Positions 18,721 through 28,205 are shown, counted from the stretch's first letter. The stretch is 64,000 bases of DNA from Klebsiella quasipneumoniae subsp. quasipneumoniae (GCF_020525925.1 NZ_CP084876.1:3906001-3970000), one strand, 5' to 3'. The notes: generated by a model from the letters alone, not told the origin. A program made the numbers and translations.

Positions 18721-19803
18721 TTATTGCGCGTTCAGGTCGATACGTACGACGCTGTCCGGGCCTTTAGTGGAGTGGTCTTTATTGAAGGGCTGTTTGACGG
18801 TGACAAACAGCGTCTGACCATCGGCGGAAAGCAGCAGGCTGTTGGGATTGGCCGGCAGCGCCCAGCTTTTCTTCAGCGTGTAGCGGCTGGCGTCAAGGCT
18901 GATGACCTTGCCGGATTCACGCTGTGAAATATAAATTTCGTGGCGTTTCTTATTGAACTGCACCGCCAGCGAATCGCCGACGTCGAGCTGTTTAAGCAGC
19001 TTGCCGCTGTGGATATCCAGCACCAGCGTGGTTTTCGCTTTCGAGTTGTCGGTCACGAACAGACGGCCGGTGTCGCTATCTTCGGCCATATTAAGCAGCA
19101 GCGCCGGCTTGTCGCCCAGCGGCTTCCAGCGCTGTTCAATGCGTTGGTTACGCGGGTTGATCACCAGAATTTCACCGCTGCCGTTAGCGGCGTACACGCG
19201 ACCGGTTTGCGCGGAGTAGTGCAGGCCGGTCATCCATTTACCGGTATTTTTAATCCGCGTTTTCAGCTTCAGGGTAGTGGCGTCAACCACCCAGATTTGC
19301 GCCGGGTCGGCGACCGCGCCAACGTAGAGAGTATTATTCAGCAACAGCAGCTGACGGGCCCCATAAGGGCGACCTTTTTCATTGCGCTCGCTGAACAGCA
19401 GGCGGTTTTTGACCTTGCCGGTAGCGGTGTCGATAGCGCTGATGCCGCCGTCCAGCGAATTGCTGACATAAAGCGTTTTACCATCCGCAGAGAGCTGTAA
19501 AGCGAAGTTTTTCAGATCGGTATGCGTCAGGCCGATGGTGTTGAGGGTGTGCGGATCCAGTGTGTAGACCGCCCCACCCTGCACATGTTTAAAGCCTTCG
19601 GCGCTGGCGACGTACAGCGCATCACCCTGCGGGCTTAGCGCCATCTCGTACAGCCCTTCCGCTAGCTGGCGCTGCAGTGGTTGCGCCACGTTAGGGGCTG
19701 GAGAGTCGATAACCGGTTGGGAAACGGCAGAGGAAGGATGCGTCGCGCAGCCGCTTAACGCCGCGCTGATGGCCAGCGTCAACGCCGGAAGTGTGTATTT
19801 CAT
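18721..19803 (-). CDS. YncE-like beta-propeller lipoprotein
   Basis: A 360-residue protein with a lipoprotein signal (LSGC lipobox near residue 20) followed by repeated ~40-residue blade motifs such as LSADGKTLYVSNSLDGGISA and LLLSADGQTLFVTVKQP, the pattern of the 7-bladed YncE propeller. E. coli YncE is a periplasmic, Fur-repressed, DNA-binding propeller next to a TonB receptor gene (yncD). The same pairing is seen here, so a role with iron-complex uptake is inferred. The start at 19803 gives the signal peptide; the ribosome site is weak. Confidence 0.8.
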   Translation of the reverse strand: MKYTLPALTLAISAALSGCATHPSSAVSQPVIDSPAPNVAQPLQRQLAEGLYEMALSPQGDALYVASAEGFKHVQGGAVYTLDPHTLNTIGLTHTDLKNFALQLSADGKTLYVSNSLDGGISAIDTATGKVKNRLLFSERNEKGRPYGARQLLLLNNTLYVGAVADPAQIWVVDATTLKLKTRIKNTGKWMTGLHYSAQTGRVYAANGSGEILVINPRNQRIEQRWKPLGDKPALLLNMAEDSDTGRLFVTDNSKAKTTLVLDIHSGKLLKQLDVGDSLAVQFNKKRHEIYISQRESGKVISLDASRYTLKKSWALPANPNSLLLSADGQTLFVTVKQPFNKDHSTKGPDSVVRIDLNAQ

Positions 19804-20197
19804 TGGATCAACCCTATAAAAAATCAATGACCCGATGGACGCGCAGCGGCCGATATTGTGTGTTTCCAGCCTGCTGTCTTTACGTCACCCTACGCCTTCG
19901 CGACTCTTTGTGAACGACTCACTGGCGCAGCTCGAACCTTGCCTGATATGCAAATAAAAAAGAGAATGAGAACTATACGCATTATCTAGTGTCAGGCAAG
20001 CCCTGGCGGGCAAAAAAGATAATCTGCTGATTTTTTTACGGCAATGGCGGATTAGGAGGGGAAGAAAGGATCCGTGACGGGAAAAGCGTCCCGGAAGCGA
20101 TGCCGTGCACCGCCCGGGTTGCAGGCCAGAAGGCACACAATGTGTTGCCTATCTGGCGCAAAGCGACACATGACAGCGCTATGTCGCTGAACGGCGA
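19804..20197. other. 394-bp intergenic region with iron-type promoter
   Basis: Upstream of the YncE-like gene on the minus strand. It contains the Fur-like site below. An inverted pair agcgaca/tgtcgct at about 20160-20186 may end the neighbouring aldehyde dehydrogenase transcript. No convincing gene was found; an 83-codon frame here has no ribosome site or family likeness. Confidence 0.6.
19962..19986 (-). promoter_or_regulatory. Fur-box-like site
   Basis: Read on the minus strand it begins gataatgcgtatagttctc, 13 of 19 matches to the Fur consensus gataatgataatcattatc, with a second hexamer-like copy (gagaatgag) on the other strand. It lies about 160 bases before the YncE-like/TonB receptor operon. 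Confidence 0.6.
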
Positions 20198-21682
20198 TTA
20201 ATAGCGCACCATCACCGACTTCAGCTCCGTATAATCATCGATAAACGCGCTGCCGAATTCGCGCCCGATGCCCGAGCCCTTCATGCCGCCGAACGGCACC
20301 GCCGGGTCGAGGAAGGTATGCATATTGACCCACACGATGCCGGCGTCTATCGCCTCCGAGTAGCGCAGCGCCAGGCGAATATTATCCGACCAGACGCTGG
20401 CCGCCAGGCCATACGGCGAGGCATTCATCCGCGCCAGCGCCTCGTCTTCACTGTGATAGCCGATAAAGCTGCACACCGGGCCGAAGGTCTCCTCGCGCAT
20501 CAGGGTGCTCTCTTCACTGCGGACTTTAACCGCGGTCGGCTGCAGGAAATAGCCCTCCCCCGGCAGGGCTTCGCCGCCGCAGACGATGGTATCGCCCTCG
20601 TCGCGTGCGGTCTGAATGAGCCGCAATACTTTTTCATGCTGCTGGCGGTTGGCCAGCGGCCCCATCAGCGTGCGCTCATCCAGCGGCGATCCCGGCGCGA
20701 AGGCGCTGAGTCTTTCTTTCAGCAGCGCCAGCACCGCATCCAGTTTGCCCTGCGGCAGATAAAAGCGCTCCGCGGCGGCGCAAATCTGCCCCTGGTTCAG
20801 GTAGCCGGCTTCAAGAATGCCGTTGACCATCGCCTCCGGCGTCAGGTCATCGAGGAACAGCGCGGCGTTTTTGCCCCCCAGCTCAAGGGTCACCCGTTTA
20901 CCGAAAGCGCCAGCCGACTGCTGGACTTTTTCGCCGGTAGCCACCGAGCCGGTGAAGCTCACCTTGGCGCAGGCCGGATGGGTAATCAGCCGCTGAGCAA
21001 TCTCGCCGCCGGCGCCGTTGACCACGTTAATCACTCCGTCCGGAATACCCACCGCTTTCGCCAGCTCCGCCACGCGCAGCAGCGTCAGCGGCGTATACTC
21101 GCTCGGCTTGAGGACGATGGTGCAGCCGCAGACCAGGGCCGCCGCCAGCTTCCAGATGGCAATCATGATGGAGAAGTTCCACGGCACGATGCCAACCACC
21201 ACCCCCAGCGGCTGGCGGCGGGTAAAGGCGGTATATTTCTCCCCGGCCATCGATGGCAGCGAGACATCCAGCGTTTCACCGGTGACTTTCCCCGCCCAGC
21301 CGGCGAAGTAGCGCAGGAACGCCACCGACTGGTCCAGCTCGAGCATCCGCGCCAGCGTGATAGTTTTGCCAGAACAGAGACTTTCCAGCTGCGCCAGCGC
21401 TTCGCGATGCTCAGCCAGGGCATCCGCCAGCTTCAGCAGCAAGGTTCCGCGCGCCAGCGTCGGCATTTCGCGCCACTGACTAAACGCCTGGCGGGCGCTC
21501 TCTACCGCGCGGTCCGCCTGGTCGCTATCCGCCGCGGTGACCTCAGCGATCGCCCGCCCGGTGGCCGGGTTGATCACCGCAAACGGCGCGCCGCGGCCCG
21601 CCTCTCGCTCACCGGCGATAAACTGCCCGTGCGGCTGGCGTAAAAAGGCGGTCACTTCCGCCAGTAAGGTTATCTCGCTCAT
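20198..21682 (-). CDS. NAD(P)-dependent aldehyde dehydrogenase (FeaB/PuuC-like)
   Basis: A 494-residue ALDH with all catalytic elements: Asn169 in PWNF, Lys192 in KPSE, Glu267 in LELGGKN and nucleophile Cys301 in NQGQICAA. Closest in feel to E. coli FeaB (phenylacetaldehyde dehydrogenase) and PuuC. It is divergent from a PuuB-like amine oxidase, so it most likely oxidises the aldehyde produced from an amine or glutamylated amine to the acid. The ATG at 21682 is preferred to an in-frame GTG just upstream, although both ribosome sites are weak. Confidence 0.85.
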   Translation of the reverse strand: MSEITLLAEVTAFLRQPHGQFIAGEREAGRGAPFAVINPATGRAIAEVTAADSDQADRAVESARQAFSQWREMPTLARGTLLLKLADALAEHREALAQLESLCSGKTITLARMLELDQSVAFLRYFAGWAGKVTGETLDVSLPSMAGEKYTAFTRRQPLGVVVGIVPWNFSIMIAIWKLAAALVCGCTIVLKPSEYTPLTLLRVAELAKAVGIPDGVINVVNGAGGEIAQRLITHPACAKVSFTGSVATGEKVQQSAGAFGKRVTLELGGKNAALFLDDLTPEAMVNGILEAGYLNQGQICAAAERFYLPQGKLDAVLALLKERLSAFAPGSPLDERTLMGPLANRQQHEKVLRLIQTARDEGDTIVCGGEALPGEGYFLQPTAVKVRSEESTLMREETFGPVCSFIGYHSEDEALARMNASPYGLAASVWSDNIRLALRYSEAIDAGIVWVNMHTFLDPAVPFGGMKGSGIGREFGSAFIDDYTELKSVMVRY

Positions 21683-21763
21683 CGTCAGCACCCGTTTTTC
21701 AGCAAAGTTAACCCATCACAGCACGGCTTCCCGCCGCAGCCTATCGTTCTAAAGAACGTCATT

Positions 21764-21779
21764 CTTCCGGACGATATTC
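21764..21779. promoter_or_regulatory. 16-bp motif shared by two amine-island promoters, copy 1
   Basis: cttccggacgatattc, repeated exactly at 23704-23719. Here it is in the 158-bp divergent region between the aldehyde dehydrogenase and the flavin oxidase, next to a perfect palindrome cgttctaaagaacg. Candidate binding site for a common regulator; inference only. Confidence 0.4.
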
Positions 21780-21840
21780 AACGCCCGCGCGGCGTGCTGT
21801 GATGAGGAACTTGAGCGAGGCAAGACCACAGGGTAACGCG

Positions 21841-23142
21841 ATGAACATCAAAATCGATGCGCTGAACTACTACGGCGCGACGAAGAAATACCACCTCCAT
21901 TTTCCGGCGCTGCGGGAAGATATTGAAGCCGACGTGGTGATTATCGGCGGCGGCTTCTCCGGCATTAACACCGCCCTTGAGCTGGCGGAACAGGGCATCA
22001 CCAACGTGGTGGTGCTGGAAGCGCGCCATCTCGGCTACGGCGGCACCGGGCGCAACGGCGGCCAGGTGATGGCCGGTATCGGTCACGATATCGAAGCGGT
22101 AAAAAAGCACGTCGGCAAAGAGGGGCTGGAGACGCTGTTTAAAATCGCCAACCTCGGCGCAGGCATCATTCGCGAGCGCATCCGCAAATACAACATCGAC
22201 GCCGATTTCGTCCCCGGCTACGGCTACCTCGCCTATAACCAGCGGCAGCTCAAAACGCTGCGCCAGTGGGAGAAAGAGTTTAAGGCCGCCACCCCGGATG
22301 AAGATATCGAACTGTATACCGGGAAAGAGGTGCAGCAGGTGGTCGGCTCCGAGGTCTACTGCGGCGCGCTGAAACATATGGGCGGCGGGCAGATCCATTC
22401 GCTCAATATGCTCCTCGGCTCGGCGCAGGCCGCCCATTCGCTGGGGGTGAAGATCTTCGAATCCTCGCCGGTGGTGGAGGTGAATTACGGCAAACAGGTG
22501 CGGGTACGGACCGCGATGGGCAGCGTCAAAGCCGCCAAGCTGCTGTGGGCCTGCGACAGCTTCCTCAACAATATGGAGCCGGAGATCTACAACAAAACGC
22601 TGGTCACCTACTCCTACCAGGTATCGACCGAGCCGCTCTCCGATGAACTGATCGAGCGCATCAGCCCGCTGCGCGGCGCCTTCAGCGATATTCGCCCGGT
22701 GATTAATTATTACCGCGTCACCCGGGAAAACCGCCTGCTGTTCGGCAGCGCCACCCGCTTTGTGGAGTATACGCCGAACGATTTCGCCGCCTGGAACCGC
22801 ACCCTGCTGGCGGAGGTCTTCCCCTATTTGAAGGATGTGAAGATCGATTTCGCCTGGGGCGGGCCGATGGCCTGTAGCGCCAACCTGTTCCCGCAGATCG
22901 GCACCCTACGCGATCACAACAACGTCTTTTACGTCCAGGGGTACTCCGGCTTCGGCGTCACCCCGTCGCACATCGTGTGCAAAATCCTCGCCGAAGGGAT
23001 CAACGGCGGTTCCGACCGCTATCGTCTGCTGAGCAGCATCCCCCACGCGACCATCCACGGCCGTGACAGCCTGCGCTTGCTATTAGTCACCGCCGGAAAA
23101 CTGATGCATCAAACCGCCGGTTTCTGGAAAGGCCGGAGTTAA
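21841..23142 (+). CDS. FAD-dependent amine oxidoreductase (PuuB-like)
   Basis: A 433-residue flavoprotein of the DAO family. The FAD-binding loop VVIIGGGFSGINTALEL starts at about residue 32, and GYGGTGRNGGQVMAG follows, which in PuuB-type enzymes contacts the flavin. The GYSGFGVTPSH segment closes the FAD domain near the C-terminus. PuuB oxidises gamma-glutamylputrescine; no PuuA ligase is seen here, so the real substrate may be another amine. The start at 21841 follows AGGGTAACGCG. It is followed by a cupin gene 13 bases on. Confidence 0.8.
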   Translation: MNIKIDALNYYGATKKYHLHFPALREDIEADVVIIGGGFSGINTALELAEQGITNVVVLEARHLGYGGTGRNGGQVMAGIGHDIEAVKKHVGKEGLETLFKIANLGAGIIRERIRKYNIDADFVPGYGYLAYNQRQLKTLRQWEKEFKAATPDEDIELYTGKEVQQVVGSEVYCGALKHMGGGQIHSLNMLLGSAQAAHSLGVKIFESSPVVEVNYGKQVRVRTAMGSVKAAKLLWACDSFLNNMEPEIYNKTLVTYSYQVSTEPLSDELIERISPLRGAFSDIRPVINYYRVTRENRLLFGSATRFVEYTPNDFAAWNRTLLAEVFPYLKDVKIDFAWGGPMACSANLFPQIGTLRDHNNVFYVQGYSGFGVTPSHIVCKILAEGINGGSDRYRLLSSIPHATIHGRDSLRLLLVTAGKLMHQTAGFWKGRS

Positions 23143-23155
23143 CCAGGAGAACGCT

Positions 23156-23521
23156 ATGCACGCTTTTAAACTTAAACACCCGGTGCCCGACCTGCAGCCA
23201 ATCGGCAGCGTCAGCCTGCTCGGCGCGACGCCGACCGCCGGCGACCCGCAGGTGGCCGGGGCGATGATCTACGGCGAGCCGCAGGATGCCTTTACCTGCG
23301 GACTGTTTTCGTCCACTGAGGGGAGCTTTACCATGACCTATCCGTTTACCGAACACGCCACCGTGCTGGAAGGCGAAGTGGAGCTGACCGTCGCCGGCGG
23401 CGAGCCGCAGCGCTTTGCGCCGGGCGACAGCTGGTTTGTTAAACAGGGTACCGAAGTGGAGTGGAAAATCCTGACGCCGCGCTTTGTGAAGCACTACCTG
23501 GCGAACGTCGAGACGCGCTAA
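23156..23521 (+). CDS. Small cupin-domain protein
   Basis: A 121-residue single-domain beta-barrel of the DUF861/EutQ-like cupin type. The segments TYPFTEHATVLEGEVELTV and FAPGDSWFVKQGTEVEWKI form the two cupin motifs. Metal ligands are only partly conserved, so it may be a binding or scaffolding protein rather than an enzyme. Such proteins are often encoded beside PuuB-like oxidases. CAGGAG precedes the start, and it is co-transcribed with the flavin oxidase. Confidence 0.75.
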   Translation: MHAFKLKHPVPDLQPIGSVSLLGATPTAGDPQVAGAMIYGEPQDAFTCGLFSSTEGSFTMTYPFTEHATVLEGEVELTVAGGEPQRFAPGDSWFVKQGTEVEWKILTPRFVKHYLANVETR

Positions 23522-23561
23522 CGCGCTGCGCTTGCCCGGGCCGGGGGGACGAATGCCGTCG

Positions 23562-23595
23562 CCAGGCCGGGTCAGGCGCCAGCCGCCACCCGGCA
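23562..23595. repeat. REP element
   Basis: gccaggccgggtcaggcgcc followed by its imperfect complement agccgccacccggc, a typical Klebsiella REP hairpin in the 287-bp gap between the cupin and permease genes. Confidence 0.7.
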
Positions 23596-23703
23596 GAAAC
23601 AGGCGCAATGTGGCAAGACGGATGGCCCCGGTTTTCGGGGTCATGTTGTTTATCCACCCTCACATTCATCGACGGCGTCACAGAATCATGCGCCGCCCTC
23701 CAC

Positions 23704-23719
23704 CTTCCGGACGATATTC
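23704..23719. promoter_or_regulatory. 16-bp shared motif, copy 2
   Basis: cttccggacgatattc, 89 bases before the permease start codon; identical to 21764-21779. It implies common control of the oxidase/cupin unit and the permease unit. Confidence 0.4.
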
Positions 23720-23808
23720 GTTGAGCAGGATGCCCGCCTAAATTATGACTATCCGGGAGTGGCGCTGGCTATTCCCTGCCCTCCCCCACTATTGTGCAGA
23801 GGTTGACT

Positions 23809-25308
23809 ATGTTTAGTAACAGACTTGCCAGCCATCTTGAGCGCGGGGTCGTCGGCTTCCCGACCACTCTCGCCAGCTCCGTCGGGCTGATTATGGCCAG
23901 CCCGGTGATCCTGACGGTGACCAGCGGCTTCGGCATGGGCGGTGATACCTTCGCGCTGGCGGTGCTGCTGGCCTTTATTATGATGCAGGCGCAGGTCACC
24001 ACCTTTGCCGAGGCGGCGACGCTCATTCCCACCACCGGTTCGGTGTACGACTATATCTCCTGCGGCATGGGACGCTTCTTCGCCATCACCGGCGCGCTGT
24101 GCGCCTATCTGATCGTGCATATTTTCGCCGGGACGGCGGAGACGATCCTGGCCGGCATTATGGCGCTGGTGAACTTCGAATCGATCAACGCCCAGATGGC
24201 CGCTCACCAGAACACCTGGATGGTGGGCGTCGGCATGGTGGTGGTTTTCGGCCTGTTGAACGCCATCGGCGTGGAAATCTTCGGCAAGGTCGAAGTGGTG
24301 CTGACCTTCGGCATGTGGACCACGCTGACCATTTTCGGCCTGTGCGGCATTTTTATGGCGCCGGTCACCCATCTTTCCGGCTGGTTCGGCACGCCGCTGA
24401 ACGTCAGCGATATCCATGGCCTGTTCGGCTATATCGGCATGGCGATGTTTATGTTCGTCGGTTGCGAACTGGTGACGCCGATGGCGCCGGAGATCAAACA
24501 GGCTCACCGTACCATTCCGCGGGCGATGGCGCTGGGCCTGCTGGGGGTCGCCAGCTGCATGTTTATCTACGGGGCGGCGATCAACCGCCAGGTGGAGAAC
24601 ACCGTGCTCGACGCGGCCAACAACGTCCATCTGCTGGATACGCCGATGGCGATCCCGGCCTTTGCCGAGCGGGTGATGGGCCACGCCGGCCAGTACTGGC
24701 TGGGGGTCGGGCTGCTGCTGGCGGGCTGCGCCACCATCAATACGCTGATGGCCGCGGTACCGCGCATTATTTACGGTATGGCGCTGGACGGCGCGCTGCC
24801 CCGCTTCCTGACCTGGCTGCATCCGCGCTTTAAAACGCCGGTGATCGCCATCGCCATCGGGGTGGCGATCCCCTGCCTGCACGCCTGGTATCTGAACGGC
24901 GATCTGGACCGCATCGTGCCGCTGATCCTCGCCGCGGTCTGCGCCTGGGGCGTCGCCTATCTGCTGGTTACTCTGTCGGTGGTGATGCTGCGTATTCGCC
25001 GCCCGGACCTGCCGCGCGCCTACCGCTCGCCGTGGTTCCCGCTGCCGCAGATTATCTCCAGCGTCGGAATTATCATCGCTATCGTCAATATCACCCCGCC
25101 GGGGATGGACAGCCGCCAGGTGCTGGTGCCGTTCGGCATTATGCTCGGCCTGACCGCCGCCTACGCCCTGTTCTGGACGGTGTGCGTACAGCGCGTCAAT
25201 CCGTTCAAGCCGCTGGTGGTGGAAGAGGTGGTCGACCGCGCCATCAGCAACTACGAAAAACAGACCCGCGGGGAGATGACGCCAGATGTCCTCCGTCCCC
25301 TGGTTTGA
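23809..25308 (+). CDS. APC-family amino acid/amine permease
   Basis: A 499-residue inner-membrane transporter with the APC core fold: FPTTLASSVGLIMASPVIL at helix 1, and IGMAMFMFVGCELVTPMAPEIK, which corresponds to the helix 6 region with the family E-x2-TP motif. It resembles amino acid or polyamine importers such as PuuP in general, but not closely enough to name. The ATG at 23809 has AGAGG six bases upstream. The end overlaps the next gene by 23 bases. Given its neighbours it probably imports the amine used by this island. Confidence 0.75.
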   Translation: MFSNRLASHLERGVVGFPTTLASSVGLIMASPVILTVTSGFGMGGDTFALAVLLAFIMMQAQVTTFAEAATLIPTTGSVYDYISCGMGRFFAITGALCAYLIVHIFAGTAETILAGIMALVNFESINAQMAAHQNTWMVGVGMVVVFGLLNAIGVEIFGKVEVVLTFGMWTTLTIFGLCGIFMAPVTHLSGWFGTPLNVSDIHGLFGYIGMAMFMFVGCELVTPMAPEIKQAHRTIPRAMALGLLGVASCMFIYGAAINRQVENTVLDAANNVHLLDTPMAIPAFAERVMGHAGQYWLGVGLLLAGCATINTLMAAVPRIIYGMALDGALPRFLTWLHPRFKTPVIAIAIGVAIPCLHAWYLNGDLDRIVPLILAAVCAWGVAYLLVTLSVVMLRIRRPDLPRAYRSPWFPLPQIISSVGIIIAIVNITPPGMDSRQVLVPFGIMLGLTAAYALFWTVCVQRVNPFKPLVVEEVVDRAISNYEKQTRGEMTPDVLRPLV

Positions 25309-25879
25309 GACGCCGTTAATGAACGCGGTGCAGCGCGATCTGGCCGGCTGGCCCTGCGAAAAACTGAGCGAGCGCAGCGCGCTGCTGCGATTGAACGACG
25401 CCACCGCCGTCACCTTCAGCGTGCGTCAGAAGCGGCTGTTTATGGCCAGCATTCACAGTTGCGAATTTGTCGTCGCAGGACCGGTCACCCGGCCCGTGCG
25501 CGGTCACATTCGCGCCCATCAATCCGGCTGGTGGAAACGCCAGCCGATCCGCTTTATCGGCGGCAAAGGCAGCGAGGAACTCGCCGGCTATCTCAACGGG
25601 TTTCCTAATCTCCAGCAGACCCTAAGCGAGCTGGACTACCGCCGCTTTTCGTTGACCTTTGACGGTAACGGCTGGCGCTGCAGTATTGAACCCTGGGCCG
25701 CCAGCGAAGTGGTCTGTAAAATGCCGCCGCTGCGCCGCTATCTGCGGCTGGAAGCGCAGCAGCGGATGCTGCTGCTCAGCGTGCTGGCGATGATCGATCA
25801 GGCAGTCAGTCAGTGGATGCGCGGTGAAATCGTAGATGAGAAAGCATTTTCTTCCCCGCCATCACAGCGGGGAAGCTGA
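25286..25879 (+). CDS. DUF3156-type protein of unknown function
   Basis: A 197-residue cytoplasmic-looking protein without signal or membrane segments, rich in Trp and Arg, with blocks LRLNDATAVTFSVRQKRLFM and GGKGSEELAGYLN. I associate it with the DUF3156 family found next to amine permeases, from memory of this gene order. Its start lies inside the permease gene (GGGGAG ten bases upstream), indicating translational coupling. No catalytic residues are recognisable. It ends six bases from the convergent deacetylase gene. Confidence 0.6.
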   Translation: MSSVPWFETPLMNAVQRDLAGWPCEKLSERSALLRLNDATAVTFSVRQKRLFMASIHSCEFVVAGPVTRPVRGHIRAHQSGWWKRQPIRFIGGKGSEELAGYLNGFPNLQQTLSELDYRRFSLTFDGNGWRCSIEPWAASEVVCKMPPLRRYLRLEAQQRMLLLSVLAMIDQAVSQWMRGEIVDEKAFSSPPSQRGS

Positions 25880-25885
25880 GCCGGT

Positions 25886-26998
25886 TTACTGCAGGCCAAA
25901 CCGTTGCGCCAGCCGATCGATGGCCTGCCTCTGGAACTGCGCAAACTCCGCCCGCGGCTGCTGCTGAATAAAGTCCAGCAGCGGATCCTGGACCGCGGTG
26001 CGAATGCCGCTCAGGGCTTCCATCACCGCCAGGCCGCAGAACGGCACGTAGGATTCGGCGTAGCCGCCCTCGTGCACCATCACCAGTTTCCCGCCGCACA
26101 GACGATCCGCCGCCTGCTGCACCAGCCCGGTCATCGCCCGGAAGCTGTCGCTGTGCAGCTGCATCCGCGCCAGCGGGTCCATGGCGTTGGCATCATAGCC
26201 GCAGGCGATAATAATCAGCTCCGGCTCAAAGCGCGCCAGCGCCGGAATAACGATGGTTTCCAGCGCATAGCGCCAGCTGTCGTCCCCCGCCCCGGCCAGC
26301 AGCGGAATATTGATGTTGTAACCTTCGCCCGCGCCCGCGCCGCGATCGTCCTCACCGGCATATCCGGGTGGGAAGCAACCGTCCTGATGCAAGGAGATGG
26401 TCAGCACGTCGTCGCGCTGCAGGTAGATATGCTGGGTGCCGTTGCCGTGATGAACGTCCCAGTCAATGATCGCCACCTTGCCGAGCCCCAGCAGCGCTTT
26501 CGCCCGCTCGACGGCAATCGGAATATTGGCGAGGAAACAGAAGCCCATCGACTGGTCCGGCAGGCAGTGGTGTCCGGGCGGCCGCGACAGCGAATAGGCA
26601 TTATCCAGCTCGCCCTTCAGCACCGCTTCCACCGCCGCGCAGGCCAGTCCGGCGGAGAGACAGGCGATTTCATAACTGCCCGGCCCCAACGGCGCCTCTT
26701 TGCCCAGCATGCCGCCGCCGTTATCGCTTATCGCCTTGAAGCGCTCAAGATAGCTGTCGGGATGGATCCGCCGCAGGTCCGCAAGGCTTGCCGGCGCCGC
26801 GCTGCGCAGCGCCAGCTGCGGCGTCAGCCCGGAGACGTCCATCAGGTTTTTCATCCGCCGTTTGGTCTCCGGCGATTCGGCATGACCGCCGCCGGCGGGC
26901 GGTTGCACCCACCCGCCCACCGGCAGCGTCACCGCGTGCAGACCAGTACTGTGCCAGAAACAACGTTCATCAAAGAAGAAACCGGTTTTTCTTTTCAC
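25886..26998 (-). CDS. Class II histone-deacetylase-like acetylpolyamine amidohydrolase
   Basis: A 370-residue zinc hydrolase of the HDAC/AcuC/APAH superfamily. The complete active site is visible: His143-His144 in PPGHH, Asp181 and His183 in DWDVHHGNGT, Asp269 in ACGYDAN, and Tyr313 in HEGGYAES. Bacterial members deacetylate acetylated polyamines or small amides. Its start overlaps the end of the MFS gene by four bases (ATGA), so the two form an operon. Next to a PuuB-like oxidase and an ALDH it probably frees an N-acetylated amine for oxidation. Confidence 0.85.
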   Translation of the reverse strand: MKRKTGFFFDERCFWHSTGLHAVTLPVGGWVQPPAGGGHAESPETKRRMKNLMDVSGLTPQLALRSAAPASLADLRRIHPDSYLERFKAISDNGGGMLGKEAPLGPGSYEIACLSAGLACAAVEAVLKGELDNAYSLSRPPGHHCLPDQSMGFCFLANIPIAVERAKALLGLGKVAIIDWDVHHGNGTQHIYLQRDDVLTISLHQDGCFPPGYAGEDDRGAGAGEGYNINIPLLAGAGDDSWRYALETIVIPALARFEPELIIIACGYDANAMDPLARMQLHSDSFRAMTGLVQQAADRLCGGKLVMVHEGGYAESYVPFCGLAVMEALSGIRTAVQDPLLDFIQQQPRAEFAQFQRQAIDRLAQRFGLQ

Positions 26999-28188
26999 TC
27001 TATCCTCCCGTTGGCTAAGCCTTTGCCGGCGGCCGACGCCGCCGCAATCAAAATCAGTGACAGCAGTGCGCAGCCCCCTGCCGCCAGCAGCAGCGGATCG
27101 GCGCTGGCAAAATGCTGCAGTAAAGCCCCGGCTAATGCCGGACCGGCCGCCATGCCGCCGCCGATCACCAGATTAATGCTGTTCATCAGCCGGCCGTTGT
27201 TATCGAGCCCGGCGACGCGGGCGAGAATAAAAGGCAGCACGAAGGTCCAGGTGAACTTAAACAGCAGCGCCGCGATGGCGTAGCGCGCCAGCAGCGGCTG
27301 GCCGATCAGCAGCCCGACGCTGAGGATCAGCAGGCCGTAGCCCAGCCACACCGGCAAACGATCGGCCCGCCGGGTGCCGCGCAGGGCCGCGCCCCCCGCG
27401 CCGATAATGCCGCAGACCGTCGCCGCCGCCAGCACCAGGCCGACCTGCGTCGGGCTCAGGCCCGCCGCCGCGCCGAGGGTGCCGATAAAAGTCCACACCG
27501 CGCTAAGGCTGATATAGAAGGTCAGCACCGCGAGGACCGCCAGCGCCTGACGCCACAGCGCCGTCGGCGGCTGCTGTCGCGAGACGGACAACGGTTGAAA
27601 GCGCGGTGGGAAAGCCGACACCAGCGGCAGGCAGCAGAGCATAATGGCGGCGAGGATCAGATAGACCACCTTGAGGCCAAAGCTGGCAAACAGCCCGGGC
27701 AGCACCAGCAGGCCAAGCATCCCCAGCAGCAGTTGCCCAAGCACCCAGAAGGCGTAGACTCGCGACGGGTTCGAGGTTCCCGCCGCGCAGCTGATGCACA
27801 GAATCATCAGCGTGCCGCCGGCCAGCGAGGCGAGAAAGCGCACCGCCAGCAGCGTCTCATACTGGGTCACCGCCGCCGAGGCGAGATTGGCTGTCAGAAA
27901 CACAACCCCGGCCGTCAGGGCGACCCGCCGCCAGTCGAGGCGACTCATCCACCACCACGCCGGCAGCGTCGCCAGGCTCATCGCCCCCAGTTCCGCCGAG
28001 AACAACCAGCCGATCTGGCCGGGTTTTAGCTGCCATTCGCTGGCCAGCTGCGCCGCCACCGCCGGCGCGGTCATCAGAATACCCGGCGCAATTGCGGCGA
28101 AAATCACAATCGCCGCCAGCAAACGCAGGGACACGACCAGCCCGGCGGGCCGGGAAAGCGCATGTTCAGTGAGAGGGGTACTTGACAT
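26995..28188 (-). CDS. MFS transporter of the CynX/sugar-amine type
   Basis: A 397-residue 12-helix-type MFS carrier with an Ala/Leu-rich hydrophobic pattern and a short loop (SRLDWRRVALTAG) in the place of motif A. The ATG at 28188 gives a normal MFS N-terminus; the upstream in-frame ATG at 28257 would add 23 hydrophilic residues encoded by a terminator-like hairpin and is less likely. Coupled to the deacetylase gene. It probably moves the acetylated amine or its product, but direction and substrate are inference. Confidence 0.75.
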   Translation of the reverse strand: MSSTPLTEHALSRPAGLVVSLRLLAAIVIFAAIAPGILMTAPAVAAQLASEWQLKPGQIGWLFSAELGAMSLATLPAWWWMSRLDWRRVALTAGVVFLTANLASAAVTQYETLLAVRFLASLAGGTLMILCISCAAGTSNPSRVYAFWVLGQLLLGMLGLLVLPGLFASFGLKVVYLILAAIMLCCLPLVSAFPPRFQPLSVSRQQPPTALWRQALAVLAVLTFYISLSAVWTFIGTLGAAAGLSPTQVGLVLAAATVCGIIGAGGAALRGTRRADRLPVWLGYGLLILSVGLLIGQPLLARYAIAALLFKFTWTFVLPFILARVAGLDNNGRLMNSINLVIGGGMAAGPALAGALLQHFASADPLLLAAGGCALLSLILIAAASAAGKGLANGRIE

Positions 28189-28205
28189 CGTAGGGCGTGC
28201 TCCGG

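Noticed and set aside
19885..20136. 83-codon minus-strand frame before the YncE-like gene
   Set aside because: No ribosome site, overlaps the Fur-like promoter, low-complexity composition.
23749..25413. 554-codon minus-strand frame
   Set aside because: Mirror frame of the APC permease gene, which has a ribosome site, helices and family motifs; the mirror product is His/Asp/Gln-rich without a domain.
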